Origin: Candidatus Onthovicinus excrementipullorum
Lineage (GTDB): Bacteria; Bacillota; Clostridia; Oscillospirales; Acutalibacteraceae
Length of the DNA stretch: 64,000 nt
Assembly: GCA_018712345.1 (NCBI GenBank)
Contig: DVHG01000025.1
Location: 1 to 64,000 of the forward strand
Direction of reading: 5' to 3'
Positions within the stretch are counted from its first letter, which is position 1; each line of letters begins with the position of its first letter. The position numbers and the translations under genes were made by a program. This document shows, piece by piece, positions 1-9,181 of this stretch. A model generated the notes under the pieces. It worked only from the letters and a program-made list of their open reading frames with translations. It did not search any database and had not been told where the DNA came from.

Positions 1-72
1 TAAGCACGGTATCAAATAATCCCCTTGCCTTTCGTATTTGCCGCCCAGTTCCTCAAATAATGATTTTGCCAT
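1..72 (-). CDS. tnpV: TnpV-like transposon-encoded protein, 5' end only
   Basis: The minus strand opens with ATG at 72-70 and reads 24 codons without a stop to the window edge, beginning MAKSLFEELGGKYERQGDYL. That opening resembles the N-terminus of TnpV proteins carried by Tn4451-type and other clostridial mobile elements. A strong SD (GGAGGT, complement of 81-86) lies 8 nt upstream of the ATG. The function of TnpV is not established. The gene points out of the window, so the element body lies to the left. Its 5' flank meets a beheaded glycosidase gene within about 50 bp, so an element end probably falls near 90-125. Only 24 residues are visible, so the family call rests on a short match. 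Confidence 0.65.
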   Translation of the reverse strand, partial: MAKSLFEELGGKYERQGDYLIPCL

Positions 73-1549
73 TGTCTGTTACCTCCACATTCTTTTTTAT
101 TTTGAATGTCCGCAAAATCCGTCCTACATCATCGGCACGGGCGCGCATACTGTTTTAATCGGCGCGGCGAGCTGCAACCGCTTCCGCACGGAGATCCGCG
201 TAAACGGCAGGCAAATTCAGATTGTGCAGTGTCTGGAGGATCTGGCCTATCCGGCAGATGAACCGGTCGCACTTGAGGACATGGTCCTGCTAAAAGGCGA
301 AAAGAATGCAATTGTGAAGAAATTTGCCCGGCTGATCGGGAAAAACCATCCGCCTAAGAAGTATTTTGAAATGCCCGTCGGCTGGTGCTCCTGGTACTGT
401 ATTGGCCCCAATATTTCAGAAAAGCTTATTTTTGAAAACCTGCGTGTTATTAAGCAGAAAACACCGCAGCTGAAGTATATCCAGATTGATGACGGGTTTC
501 AGCCGTTCATGGGTGATTGGCTGGAGACCAGTGACAAATTTGACCGCCCGATGCGGGAAATCTGTGCGGATATCAAAAAGGCGGGGTTCGAACCCGCCAT
601 CTGGCTGGCGCCGTTCATCGCCTCACCGAAGAGCCGCCTGCTGCGAGAGCACTCCGAATATTTCGTACAGGACGCGGCCGGACGTCCACTCTGCTCCGAT
701 CGGGTGACCTTCGGGGGATGGCGGGACGGGCCATGGTATATGCTCGACGGCACCCATCCGGGCGCGCAGCAGTATATTTACGATGTTGTACGCGAGATCT
801 ATGAAAACTGGGGCGTGCGCTATTATAAGCTCGACGCCAACGTGTGGGGCGGCCTGCCCTTTGGTGTGCGCTATGATAAAAATGCAACGGCTGTGGAGGC
901 CTACCGCCGTGGGATGGACACCCTTTGGAAAGCGGTGCATGGGGAGGCCTTTATCCTCGGCTGTAACGCGCCGATGTGGCCCTCATTGGGTGAAGTGACG
1001 GCCATGCGCGTCACGAATGACGTAATTCGGAGTGCAGCACATATGGCAAATCTATCTGAGCAGTGCTTCAGCCGCAACTGGATGCACCGCACGCTCTGGG
1101 TGAACGACCCCGACTGCCTGATTATGTCGGACGCCATACCGGAAATCATGGATCCCGCAGGTGTCATACATAAGAGCCCGATCAAAAAGAAGTTCTACCG
1201 GCTGAATAATATCTATGTGCGTGCGAGCGGCGGCATGGTGCTCTCGGGTGACTACGTCGGCAAGTACACTGATGCGGATATCGCACGGCTGAGCAGAATC
1301 CTGGATACCGACTACACGGCCGCGGAATTTGACGACGCGCTCGAAATCGGTACCAAAAAGACCAAAAGCGGAACGGAATACTTTATTTTTAACCGGAAAG
1401 CCCTGTGGAAGCAATATGAGATCACCGTCGCATCGGGCGTCCGTGTGATCGATATGTACAGCGGAATGGAACTTAAGGTAAAGCACGGGCATGTCAGACT
1501 GCATCTCTCCCGTAACGCCGCGGCGTGGGTAAAGATCTGCCGTGCGTAA
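38..1549 (+). CDS. 5'-truncated GH36 alpha-galactosidase-like protein (probable pseudogene)
   Basis: The protein matches the catalytic (beta/alpha)8 barrel and C-terminal beta domain of GH36/melibiase alpha-galactosidases, which release terminal alpha-galactose. Visible motifs are MPVGWCSWY, the QIDDGFQ strand, YYKLDANVWGG (with the KxD nucleophile aspartate) and MRVTND (candidate acid/base). Family members are usually near 700 residues and begin with a large beta-supersandwich. Here that domain is reduced to about 80 residues. The first 30-odd codons (MPPSSSNNDF...) are the reverse complement of the tnpV start region and are not glycosidase sequence, so the true 5' end has been replaced. No convincing SD precedes the ORF. 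It heads the fucosidase cluster, and the next gene starts 100 bp downstream. An intact barrel could in principle still be expressed by read-through from the element, but loss of the N-terminal domain makes activity doubtful. Confidence 0.75.
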   Translation: MPPSSSNNDFAIVCYLHILFYFECPQNPSYIIGTGAHTVLIGAASCNRFRTEIRVNGRQIQIVQCLEDLAYPADEPVALEDMVLLKGEKNAIVKKFARLIGKNHPPKKYFEMPVGWCSWYCIGPNISEKLIFENLRVIKQKTPQLKYIQIDDGFQPFMGDWLETSDKFDRPMREICADIKKAGFEPAIWLAPFIASPKSRLLREHSEYFVQDAAGRPLCSDRVTFGGWRDGPWYMLDGTHPGAQQYIYDVVREIYENWGVRYYKLDANVWGGLPFGVRYDKNATAVEAYRRGMDTLWKAVHGEAFILGCNAPMWPSLGEVTAMRVTNDVIRSAAHMANLSEQCFSRNWMHRTLWVNDPDCLIMSDAIPEIMDPAGVIHKSPIKKKFYRLNNIYVRASGGMVLSGDYVGKYTDADIARLSRILDTDYTAAEFDDALEIGTKKTKSGTEYFIFNRKALWKQYEITVASGVRVIDMYSGMELKVKHGHVRLHLSRNAAAWVKICRA

Positions 1550-1649
1550 AACCGGGCTATTTGAAAGAAATCGTTGATCCCTCGTACGGAGACTGCTCCG
1601 GCTGATTTGAAAAAGACTGTGCGAGTTTATCTTCAAAAGGAGAAATCAT

Positions 1650-3113
1650 ATGAATATTTCAATTACCCCGGGCAAATTTACGAACACTTGGGAGAGCCTG
1701 CAGCAGTTTGAATGCCCGCAGTGGTTTAAAAACGCCAAGTTCGGCGTCTGGGCGCATTGGGGGGCCCAGTGCGTGCCGGAGGGCGGCGGAGGATGGTATG
1801 CCCGTGATATGTACATCCAGGGATCGCGGGATTATAAGTATCATCTGAAGCACTACGGCCACCCTTCTCAGGTCGGGTATAAGGATATTGTTGAGCGCTG
1901 GAAAGCAGAGAACTTTGACCCGGACGCCCTGATGGCGATGTACCGGGACATGGGCGCAAAATTTTTTGTCACAATTGGGGTGCACCATGATAATGTGGAT
2001 CTGTGGGACAGCACCTATAACAGATGGAACACCGTGCGCCACGGCCCCCACATGGATATTGTGGGCGAGTGGAAGCGCGCCTGCGGCCGGTACGGTATGC
2101 GTTTTGGCGTATCGGAGCACCTGGAGCGCGCCTACAGCTGGTTCTCCACCAACAAAGGCGCGGATAAGCGCGGAAAATATAAGGGCGTCCCGTATGACGG
2201 CAATGATAAAAGATATGAGGAGCTTTATCTCGACGGCTCCACGCAGGATACAGGTTTTGGATACCCGGCGAATCCGAGCGACCGCTTTGTGGAGAATTTC
2301 TATCTGCGCATCAAGGAGCTTGTGGAGAAGTACAACCCCGACTTTTTGTATACGGACGGTGGGGTGCCGTTCGGAGCGGTCGGACGTGCGATGATCGCCA
2401 ATTTTTATAACCACAACATGGCCTGCCACGGCGGAAAGCTGGAGGGGGTCTATGCGGTTAAAAATATAGACCGCACGCTTCATCCGTACCACGGCGCATA
2501 CCGGGACGGAATCGGCGTGCTGGATCTGGAGCGTGAGATGATGGACGCCCCCCGTGCGGACGTCTGGGAGACGGATACCTGCATCGGCAACTGGTTCTAT
2601 GAAAAGGGCGTGAAGTACAAGACGTCCGATACGGTCATCCAGCAGCTGGTGGACGTTGTCAGCAAAAACGGCATTTACCTGCTGAGCATCCCGTTGAAAG
2701 CGGACGGGACGATCGACAATAGAGAAAAAAAGATCGTGGACGGCATCGGTCGCTGGTTCCAGATTAATGGGGAGGCCATTTATGATACAGAGCCGTATGT
2801 GCTCTTTGGCGAGGGGCCCATGGCGTCAAAAGCGTCCGGAAAAAAACTCACCAGTCTCAAGTGTACCCGCCGGGACATCCGCTTTACGCAGAAGGGGAAC
2901 TGTGTCTATGCCTTCTGCCTGAAAGCGCATGGCGGAATGATCAGGATCCACAGTCTGGCCCCCGAGCGCGAACGGATCAAGGATGTCCGTGTTCTTGGCT
3001 GTGGCTCCTGCAAATGGCAGTTTACGGGTGATTGCCTGGAGATCCGATATCACCCGACGCTGGAGCTGTGCTCCCAGGCTGTTCACGCGGTGAAAATTAC
3101 TTTTAAAACATAA
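1650..3113 (+). CDS. GH29 alpha-L-fucosidase (copy 1)
   Basis: This is a 487-residue protein of the GH29 retaining alpha-L-fucosidase family, which removes alpha-linked L-fucose from glycan ends. It shows the N-terminal WFKNAKFGVWAHWG entry motif, GVHHDNVDLWDS (active-site His pair) near residue 110, and FLYTDGG, whose aspartate is the likely nucleophile. It also has KNGIYLLSIPLKADG, the family's closing barrel motif, and a C-terminal beta-sandwich. The start ATG follows AAAGGAG at good spacing. There is no signal peptide, so action is predicted in the cytoplasm on imported oligosaccharides. The next gene starts about 70 bp downstream, consistent with one transcript. It is closest in architecture to the copy at 11345, which shares the WNTV and PH(M/R)D signatures, so the two may be older paralogues. 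Linkage specificity cannot be read from the sequence. Confidence 0.9.
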   Translation: MNISITPGKFTNTWESLQQFECPQWFKNAKFGVWAHWGAQCVPEGGGGWYARDMYIQGSRDYKYHLKHYGHPSQVGYKDIVERWKAENFDPDALMAMYRDMGAKFFVTIGVHHDNVDLWDSTYNRWNTVRHGPHMDIVGEWKRACGRYGMRFGVSEHLERAYSWFSTNKGADKRGKYKGVPYDGNDKRYEELYLDGSTQDTGFGYPANPSDRFVENFYLRIKELVEKYNPDFLYTDGGVPFGAVGRAMIANFYNHNMACHGGKLEGVYAVKNIDRTLHPYHGAYRDGIGVLDLEREMMDAPRADVWETDTCIGNWFYEKGVKYKTSDTVIQQLVDVVSKNGIYLLSIPLKADGTIDNREKKIVDGIGRWFQINGEAIYDTEPYVLFGEGPMASKASGKKLTSLKCTRRDIRFTQKGNCVYAFCLKAHGGMIRIHSLAPERERIKDVRVLGCGSCKWQFTGDCLEIRYHPTLELCSQAVHAVKITFKT

Positions 3114-3186
3114 AAAGAAATCCGTGATGGCGCTTAAAGCCAGTACGCCGGATGCTCAACTGATGGCAACAGAAAGGAAATTTGCA

Positions 3187-4212
3187 ATGTTTGAAAAGCA
3201 GCGTATCAATAACCGAGTGACGGCCTCCCGAATCAAATACTTTTTAAATTTTATTGGGCTGTTTTACAGACAGCCGTCACTTGATCCGTCGAGTCCGGAC
3301 CGCATCAGGCGACTGGAGGCGTTCCAAAAGCTGGGAATGGGCATGTTTATCCACTTTAACAGCGCAACCTTCCAGTACGCGGATCAAAAGATGGACTGGC
3401 CCTACGGTGTGATTGATAACCGGGATCCAAGATACCGCTTCTTTTCCCCGTCCGAGTTCCGGATCAGTCAAATTGACTTTAAACAGTGGGCGGCGGTGGC
3501 CAAATCCGCAGGGTGTAAATTTGCCGTTCTGACAGCCAAACACCACGAGGGCTTTGCCCTCTGGCCGACGGCGGCAAGCCCCCACAGCATTGCGAACTCT
3601 CCTTATCGGGGGGATATCGTCCGGGAGTATGTGGATACCATGCGCGGTGCGGGAATCATTCCGGGGCTGTACTTTTCCATCATGGATTTTCACCATAACA
3701 TAACCGAAAAGGGCGTCTCTTCGCAGCAGAAAGCTTTTATCAAGGAACAGCTGCGTGAGCTCCTGACGGGGTATGGCCCGGTTCCCTATCTGGTGATTGA
3801 CGGCTGGGGCTCCACCTGGGGCGGCCCGCGGTTCTCCCAGCTCGATTACGGGGAAATTGCGGATTTTGTACACAGCATTCAGCCGGATACGCTGATCCTG
3901 AATCATTCCTGCGAGTGCAGTTATGAGCACACGGATGTTATCATGTTTGAAAACACGGCGGGGCAGTGTATTCCGAAGGGATTCCAGGGGTACGGTGTCG
4001 CGGGCAACATATTGACCTCGGCATGGTTTTGGAAGTACAGCGACCCCAATGCCAAGCTCCGGAGCGCGGAGTGGGCCGTGCGGGAGAAGCTGATCCCCAT
4101 GAACCGCCAGGGCGTCGTATTTATGCTCAATGTATCGCCCAATCAGCAGGGGCGAATTGATTCGAATGTCGCCGAGGTCTTCCGGCAGATCGGCGAGCTC
4201 CGCGGAGTGTGA
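3187..4212 (+). CDS. GH29 alpha-L-fucosidase-like protein (copy 2)
   Basis: This 341-residue protein has the GH29 barrel: LGMGMFIHFNSATF, LTAKHHEGFALWPT (His pair), GLYFSIMDFHHN and VPYLVIDGWGS, whose aspartate sits where the GH29 nucleophile is expected. A longer reading from 3124 exists, but ATG 3187 is preceded by GAAAGGAAA at SD distance and the upstream residues are unlike the family. The protein ends with MNRQGVVFMLNVSPNQQGRID, the family's final barrel strand, and lacks the C-terminal beta-sandwich of longer relatives. It has no signal peptide. Its barrel resembles the compact type of the copies at 12824 and 15345 more than the first copy. It is followed after 31 bp by a GH43-like gene, a pairing repeated at 12824/14187. 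Confidence 0.85.
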   Translation: MFEKQRINNRVTASRIKYFLNFIGLFYRQPSLDPSSPDRIRRLEAFQKLGMGMFIHFNSATFQYADQKMDWPYGVIDNRDPRYRFFSPSEFRISQIDFKQWAAVAKSAGCKFAVLTAKHHEGFALWPTAASPHSIANSPYRGDIVREYVDTMRGAGIIPGLYFSIMDFHHNITEKGVSSQQKAFIKEQLRELLTGYGPVPYLVIDGWGSTWGGPRFSQLDYGEIADFVHSIQPDTLILNHSCECSYEHTDVIMFENTAGQCIPKGFQGYGVAGNILTSAWFWKYSDPNAKLRSAEWAVREKLIPMNRQGVVFMLNVSPNQQGRIDSNVAEVFRQIGELRGV

Positions 4213-4243
4213 GCATTATCATTTGGGAAAGGATGATTGGCGA

Positions 4244-5200
4244 ATGCTTTTGGGAAAGCGGTCGGCATTTTGCCGGGGCCTGACGCCGGTTGGGCGTATT
4301 CTTCAGCTGGAAGGCTACTATGTCTGGTGCTGCGCGCCGGTTTATGACGGGGCCGGAAAGGTTCACGTCCTGTTTTCCCGCTGGCCGGAAGAACGGGGAT
4401 TCCTGAACGGATGGCTGACGCATAGCGAAATCGCACATGCTGTTGCGGACAGTGCGGAGTCGCCCTTTACCGTGACGGGCACGGTTTTCCAGGGCAGGGG
4501 GCCGGGATACTGGGATGGCGTGACGGTGCACAATCCGGCCGTTTACCGGATCGATAGGCGCTACTACATGTTCTATATGGGCAACAGCGACGGCACGGCC
4601 GCAACGCAGCGGATCGGCCTGGCCTGGGCTGAGGAACCGCAGGGGCCGTGGCACAGGTTATCGGATCAGCGGCCGATCCTTGACATCTCCGCAGACCGAC
4701 GGGCGTTTGACAGCTATATCACCACGAACCCCGCGCTCCTCCATGACGGCGGCGAATTCCGGCTGTATTATAAGGCGTGGGACCGGTATAACGACGGTAA
4801 GCGGAAAATGGGCCTGGCGGTCTCCCGGGAGATCGGCGGTGAATATGTCAAACATCCCGAGAACCCGATTGTGCGCTTCCGTGGGCCGGGCAGGCAGGTG
4901 GAGGACGCCTGTGTATTTAAAGCCGGCGGGCGGTATTATATGCTCATGCGGGATATGGGCGTGTATTCCCGGCGCAGCGGGCTGCTGATGGAGTCTGCGG
5001 ACGGCATTCACTGGGGCAGACCGCTGATCGGTTATGAGAAGGCTGACCACTATTTTCACGATGGAAATAACCGCTTCGAGCGGCCGCAGGTACTGCTTCG
5101 GGACGGGAAGCCGGAATATCTCTTTTTGGCCGTCCAGGGCGGCAAATACGGGACTTCGAGCGGCGGCGTGCTGAAGATTCATGAATTTGGGGAGGTTTAG
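4244..5200 (+). CDS. GH43-like five-bladed beta-propeller glycosidase (paralogue A)
   Basis: The 318-residue protein has repeating propeller blades with aromatic/acidic edges: YYVWCCAPVYDGAGKVHVLF, HNPAVYRIDRRYYMFY, TTNPALLHDGGEFRLYY, VEDACVFKAGGRYYMLM and RFERPQVLLRDGKPEYLF. This is the fold of GH43/GH117-type (clan GH-F and relatives) enzymes. Likely catalytic acids are the Asp of APVYD, the Glu of VEDA and the Glu of RFERP, by analogy only. An ORF extends upstream to 4130 inside the previous gene, but ATG 4244 has AAAGGATG 8 nt upstream and is preferred. It is clearly paralogous to the gene at 14187, and both follow a GH29 gene. Its substrate is unknown; context suggests a host-glycan residue rather than plant arabinan or xylan. 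It lies 3 bp before the GH2 gene. Confidence 0.75.
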   Translation: MLLGKRSAFCRGLTPVGRILQLEGYYVWCCAPVYDGAGKVHVLFSRWPEERGFLNGWLTHSEIAHAVADSAESPFTVTGTVFQGRGPGYWDGVTVHNPAVYRIDRRYYMFYMGNSDGTAATQRIGLAWAEEPQGPWHRLSDQRPILDISADRRAFDSYITTNPALLHDGGEFRLYYKAWDRYNDGKRKMGLAVSREIGGEYVKHPENPIVRFRGPGRQVEDACVFKAGGRYYMLMRDMGVYSRRSGLLMESADGIHWGRPLIGYEKADHYFHDGNNRFERPQVLLRDGKPEYLFLAVQGGKYGTSSGGVLKIHEFGEV

Positions 5201-5203
5201 CGG

Positions 5204-7612
5204 ATGGAGAGGCAGCTGATCAACAGGGAATGGAAATTTGAATTTGGTGATCATCGGGACGCGCGCCTGATATCTTTTGATGACGCTCTCTGGCAGGATG
5301 TGGGGATTCCGCACTCGTTCAGCATCCCGTTTTTTGAGGAGCATCAGTTCTATGTGGGGTACGGTACATATCGAAAAAGATTTACCCTGCCGGAGGCACG
5401 CCTTGCCGGCGGCAGGCGGGTCCTTCTGGAGTTTGAGGGCGTGTTCCAGCGGGCGCAGATCTATGTGAATGGTGATTTTGTCGGGCTGCACGAAGGCGGA
5501 TATACAGCCTTCTGTTATGACATCACCAACTCCGTCCGCGCCGGAGAAAATTTGCTCGCCGTAATCGTAGATAACCTGTGGAGCCCGGTAATTGCGCCGC
5601 GTGCAGGGGAACACATTTTTTGCGGTGGAATTTATCGCGATGTCTCCCTGCTGTTCTCGGAGAAAGCTGCGGTTGCTTGGTACGGTACATTTGTGACCAC
5701 TGCAGAGATCGATCTTGAGAAAAAGACTGCGGTCATGGCGATAGAGACGGAACTGACTACCCACGTGCGCGAGGGGGCGCTTCGGCTTGTCAGTGAGATC
5801 TATGACGGGGAGGGGGCCCTGCAGGATCGTGTGGAGACGGCGTTTGACGGTGCCGCGGTGCGGCAGGTCACGCGTCGGTTGGAAAATGTGCGATTCTGGG
5901 ACATTGACGATCCGTATCTGTATCGTCTCGTCAGCCGGGTATTCATGGATGGGAAAGAGCTGGACCGGTGTGAGACGCCGTTCGGGATCCGGGAGTACCG
6001 TTTTACAAAGGATCAGGGGTTCTTCCTCAACGGCCGCCATCTGTTTATCCGGGGCGCCAATGCGCACCAGGACCACGCCGGATGGGGGGATGCCGTTACG
6101 CGGCAGGGCTTCACCCGGGATTTGCAGATGATTAAGGATTGCGGAATGAACTGCGTCCGTGCGACGACCTACCCCAGGCATAGCCATTACTATGGTGAAT
6201 GTGACCGGTTGGGATTGCTCTGCTGGGCGGAACTTCCTTATTGGGGAATCGGCGGCGTCAAGGGCGATGGCTACTGGTTTAGTTCAGCCTATCCCATGCA
6301 TCAGGAGGAGGAGCAGCCCTTTGAGGACAATCTGATGCAGCAGTTGCGTGAAATGATCCGTGTGCACCGCAACCACCCCAGCATCATTACCTGGAGTATG
6401 GGAAATGAGGTCTTTTTCACGCCAAACAGCCGTATTGAAAAGGCTAAGGAATTCACCCGGCGGCTCTATCAGGCGGCTCGGGAGCTGGATCCCACCCGGA
6501 CCATTTCAATGGGCGGCGTCCAGCGCAAGGGCTTTGACAAGCTGACGGATCTGGCGGGCTATAACGGGGACGGCGCCAAGCTGTTTATTGATCCCGGTGT
6601 GCCAAATATCGTGTCTGAATACGGCAGCGTGGTCTCCATGCGACCCGGGAAATTCAGTGGAAATTTCCATGAGTGCCAGAATGAGGAGTTCCCCTGGCGC
6701 AGCGGCCAGATTTTATGGGTTGCTTTCCACCACGGCAGTATCTGCGGAGATCTGGCGCACATGGGCATGGTCGACTATTACCGGCTGCCGCTGCGCGCCT
6801 ATTACTGGTACCGGCAGGAATACTGCGGTATTGCCCCGCCGCCGGAAAGCCGGTTCGGGATTCCGCACCACCTGGGTGTGACGTGCGATAAGACGGTAAT
6901 CAAGAATGATGGCACCGAGGATACCCACATTGTGGTCACGGTTCTAAACCGGCGCGGGGAGCATCTGCGCGCCTGCCCGACGGTCACCATGGAAGTGTTC
7001 TCCGGCGGCGGGCTCTTCCCCACGGGGAAAAAGATCACCTTTTCCCGCAGGGGCAAAGGGATGCTGGACGGTAAATGCGCCATCGAGCTGCGCGGTTATT
7101 ACAGCGGGGAGACTAAAATCAAAATCAGTGCGCGCGGCCTGCCCAGCGAATACCTGACAATCCGGATCGAGGGGGAGGATTTCCCGGAGCGCGCGCTTGT
7201 TCCCATGCGTCCGGCCCCTGCTCAATACGGCCGTGATATAAAATCCGCCCTGCTGATCTCCGAAAGCAGGCCGACCTTTGCGAGCAGCAATCAGGCGGGC
7301 TTTGACTCCAGCCATGTCAATGACGGCAGAAGCGACACATGCTGGAAACCGGATTTAGACGATGGGGGACCGACCGTCAAAGTGGATCTGGAGCGGTTTG
7401 CCAGAATCGACAGGATTGAAGTCAATGCGCCGTCCGTCCAGTCGATTGATGTTTTTGTGTCCTCCGACGGGGAGAAGCTCAGGCCCGCCAGAGGGAAGAA
7501 GCGCATCCGGGACGGCGTCCTCACGCTGGAGAAGGTGCGGCTGTCCGGGCGATATGTCGTGATCCGTTCCACTTCGGCGGGGGTTCGGAATATCAGCGTT
7601 TACGGGAATTGA
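5204..7612 (+). CDS. GH2 beta-galactosidase/beta-glucuronidase-family enzyme with C-terminal F5/8C-like domain
   Basis: This is an 802-residue GH2 retaining beta-glycosidase. The order is a jelly-roll sugar-binding domain (residues about 20-185, with YVGYGTYRKRF and GVFQRAQIYVNGDFVG), an Ig-like domain (about 190-275), and a catalytic barrel (about 280-560). The barrel carries ITWSMGNEVFF (acid/base Glu of the NE pair) and IVSEYGSVV (nucleophile Glu). A further beta domain follows, then a discoidin/F5-8 type C-like module (about 665-802, with NDGRSDTCWKPD). The start is fixed by GGAGGT before ATG 5204. There is no signal peptide, which is unusual beside a carbohydrate-binding-type module and suggests the module helps hold a branched oligosaccharide in the cytoplasm. 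Beta-galactosidase on mucin-type chains is the simplest guess; beta-glucuronidase or beta-mannosidase cannot be excluded. Confidence 0.85.
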   Translation: MERQLINREWKFEFGDHRDARLISFDDALWQDVGIPHSFSIPFFEEHQFYVGYGTYRKRFTLPEARLAGGRRVLLEFEGVFQRAQIYVNGDFVGLHEGGYTAFCYDITNSVRAGENLLAVIVDNLWSPVIAPRAGEHIFCGGIYRDVSLLFSEKAAVAWYGTFVTTAEIDLEKKTAVMAIETELTTHVREGALRLVSEIYDGEGALQDRVETAFDGAAVRQVTRRLENVRFWDIDDPYLYRLVSRVFMDGKELDRCETPFGIREYRFTKDQGFFLNGRHLFIRGANAHQDHAGWGDAVTRQGFTRDLQMIKDCGMNCVRATTYPRHSHYYGECDRLGLLCWAELPYWGIGGVKGDGYWFSSAYPMHQEEEQPFEDNLMQQLREMIRVHRNHPSIITWSMGNEVFFTPNSRIEKAKEFTRRLYQAARELDPTRTISMGGVQRKGFDKLTDLAGYNGDGAKLFIDPGVPNIVSEYGSVVSMRPGKFSGNFHECQNEEFPWRSGQILWVAFHHGSICGDLAHMGMVDYYRLPLRAYYWYRQEYCGIAPPPESRFGIPHHLGVTCDKTVIKNDGTEDTHIVVTVLNRRGEHLRACPTVTMEVFSGGGLFPTGKKITFSRRGKGMLDGKCAIELRGYYSGETKIKISARGLPSEYLTIRIEGEDFPERALVPMRPAPAQYGRDIKSALLISESRPTFASSNQAGFDSSHVNDGRSDTCWKPDLDDGGPTVKVDLERFARIDRIEVNAPSVQSIDVFVSSDGEKLRPARGKKRIRDGVLTLEKVRLSGRYVVIRSTSAGVRNISVYGN

Positions 7613-7632
7613 CAGAGGAGGCTTGATTTAAA

Positions 7633-9132
7633 ATGAACGATATTAAAAAGCCCAACATTTTAATGCTCTTGGCAGACGATATGGGCGCCTGGGCAATGGG
7701 GTGCTCCGGCAATGACGACGTGCAGACGCCGAATCTGGACGCGCTTGCGGAGGACGGGATGCGGTTTGAAAACTGCTTTTGCGGGAGCCCGGTCTGTTCC
7801 CCCGCCCGGGCGTCCATTCTCACCGGGACCATCCCGTCCGCTCACGGCGTGCACGACTGGATTTCACAGGGGAATCTGCCGGGGCAGAAATTTAAGGGCA
7901 AGCCCGTGCCGCCGCAGCAGTATATCGCGCACCTTACGGCTTATACCGAGCTCCTGCAGCAGGGCGGCTATACCTGTGCACTCAGCGGCAAATGGCATCT
8001 GGGGGACAGCATGACGCCGCAAAAGGGATTTGAAAAATGGTATACCATCGGTCAGGGCGGCTGTTGGTATTTCCGTCCGGATATCGTGGAAAACGGGCAG
8101 CGCGAAGTTAAAACGGAGTATGTCACGGATCTGATTACGGAAAACGCGCTTCATAATATTGATTGGTTTTCGGCGCATCCTGAAAAGCCCTTCTATCTCA
8201 GCGTACACTACACGGCGCCGCATTCGCCATGGGGCAGAATGCAGCAGAAGCCGGAGGTCTGGAAACGGTACCGGCACACGACCTATGACAGCACACCGAA
8301 ATGCCCGCGCCTGCACCCGCAGATTACAAAGTCAGCGCCGCTGGGCCCCGGCCCGATGCGCAAATATTTGCTGCGCGGGTATTACAGCGCCATTTCCGCC
8401 ATGGACGACGGCGTCGGCCGGATTGTCGAACGGCTTAAGGAAAAGGGACTTTATGACAATACTATCATTATTTTCACGAGCGATAACGGAATGAGTATGG
8501 GGCACCATGGGCTGTTCGGCAAGGGGAACGCCACCTATCCGCCCAACATGTTTGATACGTCGGTGAAAATACCGTTCATCGTCTGCTATCCCCGTGCTGT
8601 GCCACGCGGCACGGTTAACAGCGGGCTTTACAGCCACTATGATATCATGTCTACGCTGATTGATCTGCTGGATTTGAAAGGGGAAGTCAGGCAGAAGCTC
8701 CCGGGCAGGAGCTTTGCCGGCCTTTTCCGCGGGGAGGCGGAGACACGCACGGGCAGCGTTGTCATTTTGGGCGAATATGGGATCTCCAAAATGATCCGCA
8801 GCAGCGATTACAAGCTCGTGCTGCGCGACGAGCGCTTTTATAATGAATTCTATGATCTGCGCAGCGACCCGGAGGAGACGCGGAATCTTTTCGGGCGGCC
8901 GGAATATGCGGACCGCATCGCCGCCATGCGCAGGGAATTAGAGGAGTTTCTCGACGAATATGCCCAGCCGCTCTACCGCTGTGAAGGGATGACGATCACC
9001 GGAGCGGGGCAGGGAATGGCATTTACACTCGATAAGGAGAACGCCTTTAATGAGGATCCCATGTACCTTTTCCCCAAGCGGGCGGAAAGATATATTGCAC
9101 AGCAGAAAGTACAGCAAAAGCCAGAAGGATAA
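7633..9132 (+). CDS. Type I sulfatase (formylglycine-dependent, Cys type)
   Basis: This 499-residue protein belongs to the alkaline-phosphatase superfamily sulfatases. It has the metal-binding pair in NILMLLADDMG (Asp15-Asp16) and the modification motif CSPAR (Cys55 to Arg59), in which cysteine is converted to formylglycine. SGKWHLG is the second sulfatase signature, and SDNGMSMGHHGLFGKGN supplies the second metal ligands. An anaerobe would mature this cysteine with a radical-SAM sulfatase-maturating enzyme; no such gene is in the window. The start ATG 7633 follows GAGGAGG with slightly long spacing. No signal peptide is present. Between a GH2 and a GH89 gene, the likely job is removing sulfate from Gal or GlcNAc so the exo-glycosidases can proceed. 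The C-terminal 45 residues extend beyond the usual core. Confidence 0.9.
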   Translation: MNDIKKPNILMLLADDMGAWAMGCSGNDDVQTPNLDALAEDGMRFENCFCGSPVCSPARASILTGTIPSAHGVHDWISQGNLPGQKFKGKPVPPQQYIAHLTAYTELLQQGGYTCALSGKWHLGDSMTPQKGFEKWYTIGQGGCWYFRPDIVENGQREVKTEYVTDLITENALHNIDWFSAHPEKPFYLSVHYTAPHSPWGRMQQKPEVWKRYRHTTYDSTPKCPRLHPQITKSAPLGPGPMRKYLLRGYYSAISAMDDGVGRIVERLKEKGLYDNTIIIFTSDNGMSMGHHGLFGKGNATYPPNMFDTSVKIPFIVCYPRAVPRGTVNSGLYSHYDIMSTLIDLLDLKGEVRQKLPGRSFAGLFRGEAETRTGSVVILGEYGISKMIRSSDYKLVLRDERFYNEFYDLRSDPEETRNLFGRPEYADRIAAMRRELEEFLDEYAQPLYRCEGMTITGAGQGMAFTLDKENAFNEDPMYLFPKRAERYIAQQKVQQKPEG

Positions 9133-9181
9133 AGTGGAAACGCTTACACTATTTAATCAAAAATTGATTGGAGGAATAAAA

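Noticed and set aside
4658-6187. 509-codon minus-strand ORF
   Set aside because: It lies antisense to the GH43-like and GH2 genes. High GC at third positions creates long shadow frames, and no domain or SD supports it.
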